Shown in pieces: positions 8,103 to 15,456 of a stretch of 24,985 bases of DNA. The notes below the pieces were generated by a model that worked only from the letters and a program-made list of their open reading frames with translations, did not search any database and was not told the origin of the DNA. Source of the stretch: Oxalobacteraceae bacterium UBA7693 (GTDB lineage: Bacteria; Pseudomonadota; Gammaproteobacteria; Burkholderiales; Burkholderiaceae_D); the NCBI GenBank assembly GCA_002482715.1, contig DLGN01000145.1, positions 1-24,985 on the forward strand, given 5' to 3'. The translations under genes and the position numbers were made by a program. Each line of letters starts with the position of its first letter. The first letter of the stretch is position 1.

Positions 8103-9557
8103 TTAAATTGGCGTCTTCGTATGCCAATCGGTCGCTTGCTGATACTGATGCGCGACATTCAACAACTTCGCTTCTGCAAAATAATTACCAATAATCTGCA
8201 AACCAACCGGGCGTTTACTATTCTTTTCACCTTGACCAAAACCACAAGGAATCGACATGCCAGGCAAGCCCGCTAAGCTGGTCGACAAAGTAAAAATATC
8301 GGCTAAGTAATTCGCAACGGGATCGTCGGATTTGTCGCCGAGATCCCAGGCAACTGTTGGGGCAACTGGGCCCATAATCACATCGCATTGTTCAAATGCA
8401 GCTTGGAAATCCTGCGCAATTAAGCGGCGGATTTTTTGCGCTTGCAAATAGTAAGCATCGTAATAACCATGCGATAAAACATAGGCGCCGGTCAAGATAC
8501 GGCGCTTGACTTCTTCGCCAAAACCTTCAGTGCGGGTCTTGCGATACATATCGTTCAAATCTTTGTACTCAGCTGCGCGATGGCCATAGCGCACGCCATC
8601 GAAGCGACTCAAATTTGATGAAGCTTCGGCTGGGGCGATGATGTAATACACGGGGATCGATAACTCAGTTTTTGGCAATGAAATATCGACCAAAATTGCG
8701 CCCATTTTTTCGTATTCTGCTAAGGCGGCGCGCACTGCTTGTTCTACATCTTTGGCGAGACCCTCACCGAAAAATTCACGTGGTACGCCGATGCGTAAAC
8801 CCTTGATGTCTTGATTCAAATTTCGTGAAAAATCTTCTTTGTCGCGTTGCACGCTAGTTGAATCTTTTTCGTCGAAACCCGTCATCGCATTGAGCAGCCA
8901 ACTGCAATCCTCCGCAGTCTGGGCAATCGGGCCGCCCTGATCGAGCGAGGATGCAAATGCGATCATGCCGAAACGTGAAACGCTGCCGTATGTTGGCTTA
9001 ATGCCAGTCACGCCGCAGAATGCAGCGGGTTGGCGTATCGAGCCACCAGTGTCGGTGCCAGTCGCTGCTGGTGCGAGGCGTGCAGCAATTGCTGCGGCAG
9101 AGCCACCAGACGAACCACCTGGAACTGCGCTGAGATCCCACGGATTTTTTACCGGGCCAAAATAAGAATTTTCATTGCCAGAACCCATGGCAAATTCATC
9201 GCAATTGAGTTTGCCCAAGGTGACTGTGCCAGCTTGATTAAAGAGTTCAACGACGGTTGCATTAAACGGGCTGACGTAATTTTTCAGCATGCGTGAACCT
9301 GCCGTCGAGCGCCAGTCGCGTGTGACGAAAATATCTTTGTGCGCGATCGGAATGCCCGTTAATACGGTGGTGTTGCCTTGTGCAAAACGCAGATCGGCAG
9401 CGGCAGCTTGTGTCAATGTCAAAGTGCGATCAACGTGGGTAAAGGCATTGAGATTGCTGGCTTCAATACGGCTTAAATAATGTGCCGCTAATTCACTTGC
9501 GGAGACTTGTTTACTCTGCAGCATGGCAGAGAGTTGTTTCAATGAGTGCGTGTGCAT
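8103..9557 (-). CDS. gatA: Aspartyl/glutamyl-tRNA(Asn/Gln) amidotransferase subunit A
   Basis: 484 residues, normal for GatA. This is the glutaminase subunit of GatCAB, an amidase-signature enzyme that releases ammonia from glutamine and channels it to GatB. The Ser-cisSer-Lys triad is readable: Lys74 in AHKD, the cis-serine 149 in PGGSSGGS, and the nucleophile Ser173 in GTDTGGSIRQPA; the spacing matches the family. The ATG at 9557 gives MHTHSLKQL, and a GAG lies about 9 bases upstream. It lies 91 bases after gatC, with a strong hairpin in that gap. The stop at 8103 is next to the gatA-gatB repeat, but the C-terminus looks complete (DWHTKTPI). Confidence 0.98.
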   Translation of the reverse strand: MHTHSLKQLSAMLQSKQVSASELAAHYLSRIEASNLNAFTHVDRTLTLTQAAAADLRFAQGNTTVLTGIPIAHKDIFVTRDWRSTAGSRMLKNYVSPFNATVVELFNQAGTVTLGKLNCDEFAMGSGNENSYFGPVKNPWDLSAVPGGSSGGSAAAIAARLAPAATGTDTGGSIRQPAAFCGVTGIKPTYGSVSRFGMIAFASSLDQGGPIAQTAEDCSWLLNAMTGFDEKDSTSVQRDKEDFSRNLNQDIKGLRIGVPREFFGEGLAKDVEQAVRAALAEYEKMGAILVDISLPKTELSIPVYYIIAPAEASSNLSRFDGVRYGHRAAEYKDLNDMYRKTRTEGFGEEVKRRILTGAYVLSHGYYDAYYLQAQKIRRLIAQDFQAAFEQCDVIMGPVAPTVAWDLGDKSDDPVANYLADIFTLSTSLAGLPGMSIPCGFGQGEKNSKRPVGLQIIGNYFAEAKLLNVAHQYQQATDWHTKTPI

Positions 9558-9591
9558 GGATTTTCTCAGCGTATTCTTTGATTCGTAGCTT

Positions 9592-9624
9592 CATGCCAGC
9601 ATCTTTTTGTGTAGTGCTGGCATG
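9592..9624. repeat. 10-base perfect stem-loop between gatC and gatA
   Basis: CATGCCAGCA at 9592-9601 is followed by a 13-base loop and its exact reverse complement at 9615-9624. Read in the direction of gat transcription (- strand) there is no T-run after it, so it is not an ordinary intrinsic terminator. It could tune relative gatC/gatA output through RNA stability, or be a REP-like remnant. Confidence 0.6.
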
Positions 9625-9648
9625 CTTAAATGACTGAACGAGGGCGTT

Positions 9649-9951
9649 CTATTCTATGACTTTTGGTACTAGATAGAGGCCATCTTGGGTCGCGGGTGCG
9701 ACTTGTTGATATTCTTCGCGATGATTACTCTCGGTAACTTGATCTTCACGCAAACGCAAGCAAATTTCAGGCATCAGTGCTGCAATCGGATGGCTTAAAG
9801 GCGCGACACCGGTGGTATCGACAGCCTTCAACTGCTCGGCGATCGAAAAAAAGCCATTGAGCTTCTCTAAACTGCTGTTGGCTTGTGCCTCGGTTAATTC
9901 GAGTCGTGCCAGATTGGCGATACGTTTTACATCGTTCAATTCTAAAGACAT
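9649..9951 (-). CDS. gatC: Aspartyl/glutamyl-tRNA(Asn/Gln) amidotransferase subunit C
   Basis: 100 residues, the typical length. GatC is the small chaperone-like subunit that wraps the GatA-GatB interface and stabilises the complex. The N-terminal MSLELNDVKRIANLARLEL, the central P-L-x-H-P segment (APLSHPI) and the end DGLYLVPKVIE are diagnostic of the family. It is the first gene of the gat block and diverges from mreB across a 555-base region. The ribosome site before the ATG at 9951 is weak (GTGGTAAACC). Confidence 0.96.
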   Translation of the reverse strand: MSLELNDVKRIANLARLELTEAQANSSLEKLNGFFSIAEQLKAVDTTGVAPLSHPIAALMPEICLRLREDQVTESNHREEYQQVAPATQDGLYLVPKVIE

Positions 9952-9995
9952 GGTTTACCACGCCGCTTGGCGCGCCAAAATGATGTTAATAACAA

Positions 9996-10025
9996 TAAAT
10001 AGTTGCGTGAAACTTGTGCTTTCAA
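9996..10025 (-). promoter_or_regulatory. Candidate sigma-70 promoter for gatCAB
   Basis: Read on the - strand, TTGAAA (10025-10020) is followed after 18 bases by TATTTA (10001-9996). This would start the transcript near 9988, leaving a leader of about 37 bases before gatC. The match is judged by eye only. Confidence 0.35.
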
Positions 10026-10110
10026 CCATCCGCGATGACGCTGGATTATGAATTTTTTATGCTTTTCAAGCCTTGTAAAAAGCGCCAAAAAAAGTGTCAA
10101 TTCTATTTGG

Positions 10111-10147
10111 TTGATTGCCTATGATTTCTAGGATTATAAGGTAGAAT
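10111..10147 (+). promoter_or_regulatory. Candidate mreB promoter elements
   Basis: TTGATT at 10111-10116 is 18 bases before TATAAG at 10135-10140, and TAGAAT follows at 10142-10147. If used, the mreB leader would be about 350 bases long, which would include the direct repeat and hairpin described separately. Neither pairing is close to consensus. Confidence 0.3.
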
Positions 10148-10364
10148 GTCGGGTTAATACTCTTAAAATCGCCGAAGATATCGAGTTTGATGATGAAATT
10201 TGCGGTTTTGATGTTGAGATGCGAGAGGTGCTTGATGACGGCCTTAATGCGAATGAGTTTGTTGATTTGCGCTCTTTTGTTGTTAAGTTCATTGAAAACA
10301 TCTTATTTTCATTCCGGTAGAACGTGGTTTTTACCGTGCTTTTTGTGAAAATATGAACTTATTT

Positions 10365-10383
10365 GGCATTTATTCGGCATTTA
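10365..10383 (+). repeat. Tandem GGCATTTA direct repeat, 11-base period, upstream of mreB
   Basis: GGCATTTA occurs at 10365-10372 and again at 10376-10383, separated by 3 bases and so about one helical turn apart. This is the geometry of a dimeric regulator site, but the motif belongs to no regulator I know. Confidence 0.35.
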
Positions 10384-10410
10384 AGCAGCGTAAAGAGTGA
10401 ACAAGTTTTC

Positions 10411-10430
10411 GTACCGCTAAGTAGCGGTAC
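10411..10430 (+). promoter_or_regulatory. Hairpin in the mreB leader
   Basis: GTACCGCT and AGCGGTAC form a perfect 8-base stem around an AAGT loop, ending 76 bases before the mreB ATG. No T-run follows, so it is not a terminator. It may stabilise the leader or be an operator. Confidence 0.45.
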
Positions 10431-10506
10431 ATGCTGGCATGAAGTGTGACATTACGTTGCACAACACTGGCACCACATCGACAATACAGAATACACAGGA
10501 ATTTAC

Positions 10507-11541
10507 ATGTTTGGTTTTTTTCGTAGTAATGATTTGGCAATCGACCTCGGTACTGCCAATACGCTAATTTATGTACGCGGCCAAGGGATCGTTTTGGATG
10601 AACCTTCGGTGGTTGCGATTCGCCAGGAAGGCGGTCCAAATGGTAAGAAAACTATCCAGGCCGTAGGTAAAGAAGCGAAGCAAATGTTGGGTAAAGTACC
10701 TGGCAATATCGAAGCAATTCGCCCGATGAAAGATGGTGTCATTGCCGACTTCACGGTCACTGAGCAAATGCTCAAGCAGTTTATTCGTATGGTGCATGAT
10801 ACCAAGTTCTTCAAACCTTCCCCGCGCATCATTATTTGCGTTCCTTGTGGTTCCACTCAAGTTGAGCGTCGTGCGATTCGTGAATCTGCATTAGGCGCAG
10901 GTGCGTCACAAGTGTATTTGATCGAGGAGCCAATGGCTGCAGCGATTGGTGCTGGTTTGCCAGTTTCTGATGCGACCGGTTCTATGGTCGTTGATATCGG
11001 TGGCGGTACAACCGAAGTTGGCGTGATTTCACTCGGCGGTATGGTGTATAAAGGTTCTGTGCGCGTCGGTGGTGACAAATTTGATGAAGCGATTGTCAAT
11101 TACATTCGCCGTAACTATGGCATGTTGATCGGCGAGCAAACTGCTGAAGCGATTAAGAAAACCATAGGCTCTGCTTTCCCTGGTTCTGAAATCAAGGAAA
11201 TGGAAGTGAAAGGTCGCAATTTGTCAGAAGGTATTCCACGTTCATTCACTATCTCTAGTAACGAGATTTTGGAAGCTTTGACAGATCCTCTGAATAACAT
11301 CGTTTCTGCAGTAAAAAATGCTTTGGAACAGACGCCACCAGAACTCGGTGCAGACATTGCCGAGAAAGGTATGATGTTGACAGGTGGCGGAGCTTTATTG
11401 CGCGATCTGGATCGTTTGTTGATGGAAGAAACTGGTTTGCCTGTATTGGTCGCAGAAGAGCCTTTGACTTGTGTGGTACGCGGTTCTGGAATGGCATTAG
11501 AACGTATGGATAAATTAGGTTCTTTGTTCTCTTACGAATAA
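10507..11541 (+). CDS. mreB: Rod shape-determining actin homologue MreB
   Basis: 344 residues, close to the usual 347. MreB polymerises on the inner face of the cytoplasmic membrane with ATP and steers the lateral wall synthesis machine (MreCD, RodA, PBP2). The actin-fold motifs are present: phosphate-1 IDLGTANTLIY from residue 12, phosphate-2 VVDIGGGTTEVG near 161, and the adenosine motif LTGGGALLRDLD near the C-terminus. The ATG at 10507 is preceded by AGGA at a good spacing. The N-terminus MFGFFRS is the hydrophobic membrane-binding start. An intrinsic terminator lies in the spacer before mreC, so mreB may be made in excess of the downstream genes, fitting a filament-forming protein. Confidence 0.99.
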   Translation: MFGFFRSNDLAIDLGTANTLIYVRGQGIVLDEPSVVAIRQEGGPNGKKTIQAVGKEAKQMLGKVPGNIEAIRPMKDGVIADFTVTEQMLKQFIRMVHDTKFFKPSPRIIICVPCGSTQVERRAIRESALGAGASQVYLIEEPMAAAIGAGLPVSDATGSMVVDIGGGTTEVGVISLGGMVYKGSVRVGGDKFDEAIVNYIRRNYGMLIGEQTAEAIKKTIGSAFPGSEIKEMEVKGRNLSEGIPRSFTISSNEILEALTDPLNNIVSAVKNALEQTPPELGADIAEKGMMLTGGGALLRDLDRLLMEETGLPVLVAEEPLTCVVRGSGMALERMDKLGSLFSYE

Positions 11542-11547
11542 TCTGTC

Positions 11548-11582
11548 CGCTGATCGTGCGCAGATTGTGCGCGGAATCAGCG
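11548..11582 (+). promoter_or_regulatory. First hairpin in the mreB-mreC spacer
   Basis: CGCTGAT at 11548-11554 pairs with ATCAGCG at 11576-11582, with an inner GCGC/GCGC pairing. It begins 6 bases after the mreB stop and may protect the mreB 3' end or take part in the larger structure described for this spacer. Confidence 0.45.
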
Positions 11583-11622
11583 TCGAAGTACTCATCGTCA
11601 TTCACGTTGATTTCGAGTGAAT

Positions 11623-11646
11623 TGCCAGATCCAGTTTTGGTCTGGC
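11623..11646 (+). promoter_or_regulatory. Second hairpin, possible antiterminator arm
   Basis: GCCAGA-t-CC at 11624-11632 can fold on GGTCTGGC at 11639-11646 with one bulged T. The left arm TGCCAGATC (11623-11631) is also exactly complementary to GATCTGGCA at 11672-11680, the left arm of the downstream terminator, so the two structures exclude each other. Confidence 0.5.
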
Positions 11647-11670
11647 GATAATCACAGATATTTTAAAGTC

Positions 11671-11705
11671 AGATCTGGCAGATGTAGGATGCCAGATCTT
11701 TTTTT
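11671..11705 (+). terminator. Intrinsic terminator between mreB and mreC
   Basis: AGATCTGGCA (11671-11680), a 9-base loop, the exact complement TGCCAGATCT (11690-11699) and then a run of T residues to 11705 make a canonical Rho-independent terminator. mreC starts only 33 bases later, with no room for a full promoter between, so mreC-rlpA transcription must pass through it or start upstream. Confidence 0.88.
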
Positions 11706-11738
11706 AAGTTTTTATTGCTTGTTCGCTGGCGCTCATCT

Positions 11739-12809
11739 ATGCAACATAGTCCACCACCACTTTTTAAACAGGGCGCATCGGCGCGCGTTAAAGTGGTGTT
11801 CTTCGCAGTCTTCGCTATCGCCCTCTTGGTGGTTGATTCGCGCTTGAATTCGTTGGTGCGGGTACGTCAGGTCGTGGCGACCGCACTCTATCCTTTGCAA
11901 ATGCTTGTGTTAATGCCGCGCGATGCGGTCAAATCCCTTGGCGACTATTTTGCGTCTACCACCCGTTTGCAGAGTGAGCTCGGGGCTTTAAAGCAGCAGC
12001 AAATCTTGCAAGCACAAACCCTGCAAAAGAGTACTTTGTTAGAAAGTGAAAACGCGCACCTGCGTCGTTTATTGGAATTGAAAGAACGTACTCCAATCAA
12101 ATCGCTGTTAGCAGAAATCTTATACGACGCGCGCGATGAGTATGCGCGCAAAATTATTCTGAATAAAGGCTCGCAACAAGGGGTGGCGATCGGGCAGCCA
12201 GTGATCGATGAGCGCGGTGTGATTGGTCAGGTGACGCGAATTTTTCCACTGACCGCAGAAGTGACTTTGTTGACGGATAAAAATCAGGCTATTCCCGTGC
12301 AGGTCGAGCGCAGCGGCATGCGCAGTGTGATTAACGGGCGAGGTCGTTCCGCTCATCTGGAAATGCGCGTCACTAGTAATGCCGATGTGAAGCTCGGAGA
12401 TATTTTGATTACCTCGGGGTTAGATGGTGTATATCCCGCAGGATTGCAAGTCGCTAAAGTGACCCAAGTGGAGAGCAAAGCAAGTACGACATTTGAAGTC
12501 GTTTTGTGTACACCAGTTGCTGGTATTGAACAGCATAAGCAATTATTGATTTTGTTAGTCGACACCAGTCAGTTAGCTCCGCCAGAATCAGAAGAAGAGC
12601 GGACGAAGAAGGAAAAGATTAATCGTCGTGTTACGCGCGATTCGGTAAAAGACGATGACAAGACGCTGCCTAAGGAAGCGATTCCATTAAGCGCTGATGT
12701 CGTACCTGCAAATCCTATAGTTTCAACGCCTGTCACGCAAAATCCAAACCCGCCGAAAACCGAGGTGCGTGGTGTGACAGCAAGTGCCGCCAAAGAGGAT
12801 AAAAAATGA
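11739..12809 (+). CDS. mreC: Rod shape-determining protein MreC
   Basis: 356 residues from the ATG at 11739. A TTG in frame 24 bases earlier is possible, but MQHSPPPLFKQG is the start I expect for this group. One membrane segment (about residues 15-34) is followed by a coiled coil (about 70-115, LQSELGALKQQQ...LLESENAHLRRLLELKE) and the paired beta-barrel periplasmic domain (ILNKGSQQGVAIGQPVIDERGVIGQV, ILITSGLDGVYPAG). MreC dimerises in the periplasm and activates PBP2. A hydrophilic, proline-containing tail of about 80 residues follows the folded part. No clear Shine-Dalgarno is visible, and a terminator stands just upstream. Its stop overlaps mreD's start (ATGA). Confidence 0.97.
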   Translation: MQHSPPPLFKQGASARVKVVFFAVFAIALLVVDSRLNSLVRVRQVVATALYPLQMLVLMPRDAVKSLGDYFASTTRLQSELGALKQQQILQAQTLQKSTLLESENAHLRRLLELKERTPIKSLLAEILYDARDEYARKIILNKGSQQGVAIGQPVIDERGVIGQVTRIFPLTAEVTLLTDKNQAIPVQVERSGMRSVINGRGRSAHLEMRVTSNADVKLGDILITSGLDGVYPAGLQVAKVTQVESKASTTFEVVLCTPVAGIEQHKQLLILLVDTSQLAPPESEEERTKKEKINRRVTRDSVKDDDKTLPKEAIPLSADVVPANPIVSTPVTQNPNPPKTEVRGVTASAAKEDKK

Positions 12810-13321
12810 GCCATCCTCATTACATTTTATTGCCCGCAAATTCATTTTTCATCGCGATCAGCCTTATGGCTGCGTTCATGTTGAACTTGTTTCCTTGGGG
12901 TGTGCATGTCGGTATGCCAGATTTCGTCGCATTAGTGCTGGTGTTCTGGAGTATCCATCAACCACGTAAAGTGGGAATCGGCGTGGCTTTCCTGATGGGC
13001 TTACTGATGGATGTACATGACGCTGTTTATCTGGGTGAGAATGCTTTGGCATTCACCTTGTTATCTTACTTTGCAATTTCTATTCATCGCCGCGTCTTGT
13101 GGTTTCCGCCGGTCACTCAGAGCTTGCATGTCTTTCCATTATTTCTTGGCGTTCAATTAGTTCAGTTGACCGTGCGATTACTGTCTTCTGATTCGCATTT
13201 TCCTGGCTGGCTATTTTTCTTAGAATGCGCAGTGACCACCGCCTTGTGGCCTGTGGCTTCCTGGCTACTTCTCGCTCCGCAGCGTCGCGCAGTCAACAAA
13301 GACAATACGCGTCCGATTTAA
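12806..13321 (+). CDS. mreD: Rod shape-determining membrane protein MreD
   Basis: 171 residues, nearly all hydrophobic, with about five membrane helices. MreD is the integral membrane partner of MreC in the elongasome. The family pattern is recognisable: an N-terminal helix with LNLFPWG, then MPDFVALVLVFWSIHQPRKVGIGVAFLMGLLMD carrying the conserved P-D...L..W.......G...AF..GLL.D, and a helix ending in the basic SIHRR loop. The ATGA overlap with mreC indicates coupled translation. mrdA follows after 28 bases. Confidence 0.95.
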   Translation: MSHPHYILLPANSFFIAISLMAAFMLNLFPWGVHVGMPDFVALVLVFWSIHQPRKVGIGVAFLMGLLMDVHDAVYLGENALAFTLLSYFAISIHRRVLWFPPVTQSLHVFPLFLGVQLVQLTVRLLSSDSHFPGWLFFLECAVTTALWPVASWLLLAPQRRAVNKDNTRPI

Positions 13322-13349
13322 GTCAATCTCAGTCTGGAGTGAAGTAGGT

Positions 13350-15455
13350 ATGACGGAACTAAAAAATACTGAGCGTGAGCTATATTTATTTCGGGTGCGC
13401 CTGCTGGTGATTGGTGTGCTGGCTTTCGTTTGTTTTAGTATTTTATTGGGGCGTTATGTTTGGTTGCAGATTATCAAACATGAAGCCTATGCGACCAAAG
13501 CGAATGAAAATCGGATTTCGGTGGTGCCTATCGTACCGAATCGCGGCTTGATTTTAGATAGAAACGGCGTCATTTTGGCGCGCAATTATTCTGCCTATAC
13601 GCTGGAAATTACACCTTCCAAGATTACGCAAGATCTCGATAGCTTGATTGATGAGCTCGCGGCATTAGTCGACATCCAGCCTAAACATCGCAAGCGCCTG
13701 CGCAAACTGATGGAAGAGTCGAAAAGTTTTGGAAGCCTGCCAATCCGCACCCGATTATCGGATGAAGAAGTAGCACGCTTTACGGCGCAGCGCTTTCGTT
13801 TTCCTGGGGTGGATGTACAGGCGCGATTATTTCGGCAATATCCTTTGGGGGATGTCGCTTCGCATGTCATTGGCTACATCGGACGGATCAATAAACGTGA
13901 TGCTGACTTGATTGAGAACAGCGAAGACGCGCCAAATTACAAAGGCACCAGTTATATCGGTAAAGAAGGACTGGAAAAAAGCTACGAGAAAATCTTGCAT
14001 GGCACGACTGGATTTGAAGAAGTTGAGGTATCTGCGGGTGGTCGTCCGGTACGTACCTTGTCACGCAATTTGCCGACCTCTGGTAAAAATCTGATTCTGT
14101 CAGTGGACATTGAATTACAAAAAGTGGTGGAAGAGGCTTTCGGTGATCGCCGTGGTGCATTTGTGGCGATAGAGCCAGAAACAGGCGATGTCTTATCTTT
14201 TGTTTCTATGCCGACTTTTGATCCAAATTTGTTCGTCGAAGGAATTGATCAACAAAGTTGGAATGAGCTAAATACTTCAGAAGATATTCCTTTGTTAAAC
14301 CGCCCACTGACTGGTGCTTATCCACCGGGCTCCACTTTCAAACCATTCATGGCCTTGGCCGCTTTGGAGTTGGGCAAGCGCACCATGACGCAGGCGATTT
14401 CTGATCCTGGCTATTTCGCTTTTGGGAATAAAATTTTCCGTGATGATAAACCGGGTGGGCATGGATTAGTCGATATGTACCGCGCAGTTGCTTTGTCTTG
14501 TGATACCTATTTTTATCAATTGGCGAATGAAATGGGCGTCGATACCATGCACGATTTCATGGCGCAATTTGGAATGGGACAAATTACCGGCATCGATTTG
14601 GATAATGAACGTAAAGGATTATTGCCGTCGACGGCGTGGAAGCGCGCGGCATTCAAGAAACCAGCAAATCAACGTTGGATTCCCGGCGATACCATTTCTC
14701 TTGGGATTGGTCAGGGGCAAAATACGTTCACTCCTTTACAAATGGCACATGCCACCGCCACCTTGGTGAACAATGGCATCGTGATGAAACCGCACCTTGT
14801 GAAGCAAGTTGAAGATCCGCAATCAAAGCAACGCAGCTTAACCGTTCCGAAAGAAAGTTATCGGATTCCATTAAAAATCGAGAATATCGAATTTATTAAA
14901 AATGCGATGGGCGGCGTAGTTCGTGAAGGTACAGGTATGCGCGCGTTTTCTGGTGCAGCCTACACCTCTGGTGGTAAAACAGGGACAGCGCAAGTAATCG
15001 CGATGAAGAAAACTGAAAAGCATGGCACTAAGCATGCAGTAGAGCGCTTCCGTGATCATTCATGGTACATCGCCTTTGCGCCAATTGATAAACCTAGAAT
15101 TGCGGTCGCTATTATTGTTGAGAATGGTGGCTATGGTTCTGAGTCTGCTGCACCGATTGTACGTAAAGCCTTTGATTATTATTTGCTAGGTAAACGACCT
15201 ACAGAAAAAGCGGTGCCTGTGCAGCCAGCAGTTGGCGACGAGGTTGAAGATCTTGCGCATATCCATGAAGAAGAAAATGCGGCGACTGTCGCACCAACCA
15301 TCGGCGCGCCTGCACCTGCAATCGTCAAGCTGCCAGCGGTTCCTGCCACGACCTCGGTAACGTCTCCTGTCACATCACCGGCAAGCCCGAAATTACCAAC
15401 AGTGTCGCCAGCAAAGGTATCGCCTGAAGCGAATCCAGCAGGAGTGAAAAAATAG
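13350..15455 (+). CDS. mrdA: Penicillin-binding protein 2, elongation transpeptidase
   Basis: 701 residues, longer than the usual 600-650 because of its tail. A single N-terminal membrane anchor (about 17-38) is followed by the pedestal domain (IVPNRGLILDRNG, LFRQYPLGDVASHVIGYIG) and the transpeptidase domain. The catalytic motifs are complete: SxxK at Ser328-Lys331 (PPGSTFKP), SxN-type SCD at 383-385, and KTGT at 543-546. PBP2 crosslinks peptidoglycan made by RodA along the lateral wall and is a beta-lactam target (mecillinam in enterobacteria). From about residue 620 the protein becomes a low-complexity Pro/Ala/Val/Thr/Ser tail with an acidic patch. GGAG lies about 10 bases before the start. 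rodA begins one base after the stop. Confidence 0.97.
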   Translation: MTELKNTERELYLFRVRLLVIGVLAFVCFSILLGRYVWLQIIKHEAYATKANENRISVVPIVPNRGLILDRNGVILARNYSAYTLEITPSKITQDLDSLIDELAALVDIQPKHRKRLRKLMEESKSFGSLPIRTRLSDEEVARFTAQRFRFPGVDVQARLFRQYPLGDVASHVIGYIGRINKRDADLIENSEDAPNYKGTSYIGKEGLEKSYEKILHGTTGFEEVEVSAGGRPVRTLSRNLPTSGKNLILSVDIELQKVVEEAFGDRRGAFVAIEPETGDVLSFVSMPTFDPNLFVEGIDQQSWNELNTSEDIPLLNRPLTGAYPPGSTFKPFMALAALELGKRTMTQAISDPGYFAFGNKIFRDDKPGGHGLVDMYRAVALSCDTYFYQLANEMGVDTMHDFMAQFGMGQITGIDLDNERKGLLPSTAWKRAAFKKPANQRWIPGDTISLGIGQGQNTFTPLQMAHATATLVNNGIVMKPHLVKQVEDPQSKQRSLTVPKESYRIPLKIENIEFIKNAMGGVVREGTGMRAFSGAAYTSGGKTGTAQVIAMKKTEKHGTKHAVERFRDHSWYIAFAPIDKPRIAVAIIVENGGYGSESAAPIVRKAFDYYLLGKRPTEKAVPVQPAVGDEVEDLAHIHEEENAATVAPTIGAPAPAIVKLPAVPATTSVTSPVTSPASPKLPTVSPAKVSPEANPAGVKK

Positions 15456-15456
15456 T

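Larger units (their letters stand above)
9952..10506. other. Divergent gatC / mreB regulatory region
   Basis: This 555-base stretch separates two outward-facing operons and should contain both promoters. I see a candidate gatC promoter at 9996-10025, weak mreB promoter elements near 10111-10147, a tandem 8-base direct repeat at 10365-10383 and a hairpin at 10411-10430. Two overlapping short open frames also occur. One, 10132-10320, is open for 62 codons and acidic, but has no ATG until 10219. The other, 10190-10348 (52 codons), starts ATGATG and is hydrophobic in the middle. Neither has a recognisable family or a strong ribosome site, so I do not call either as a gene. Confidence 0.6.

Noticed and set aside
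7933..8194. Several 60-70 codon frames across the gatA-gatB spacer.
   Set aside because: They read through the palindromic repeat or the end of gatA and have low-complexity, non-protein-like content.
9589..10444. A 13-base match: TGCTGGCATGAAG at 10432-10444 is the reverse complement of 9589-9601, in the gatC-gatA hairpin.
   Set aside because: In 25 kb a 13-base inverted match is expected by chance several times; the flanks do not agree.
10564..11357. Long - strand frames opposite mreB.
   Set aside because: They are shadow frames caused by the codon pattern of a highly conserved gene; no ribosome sites or domains.
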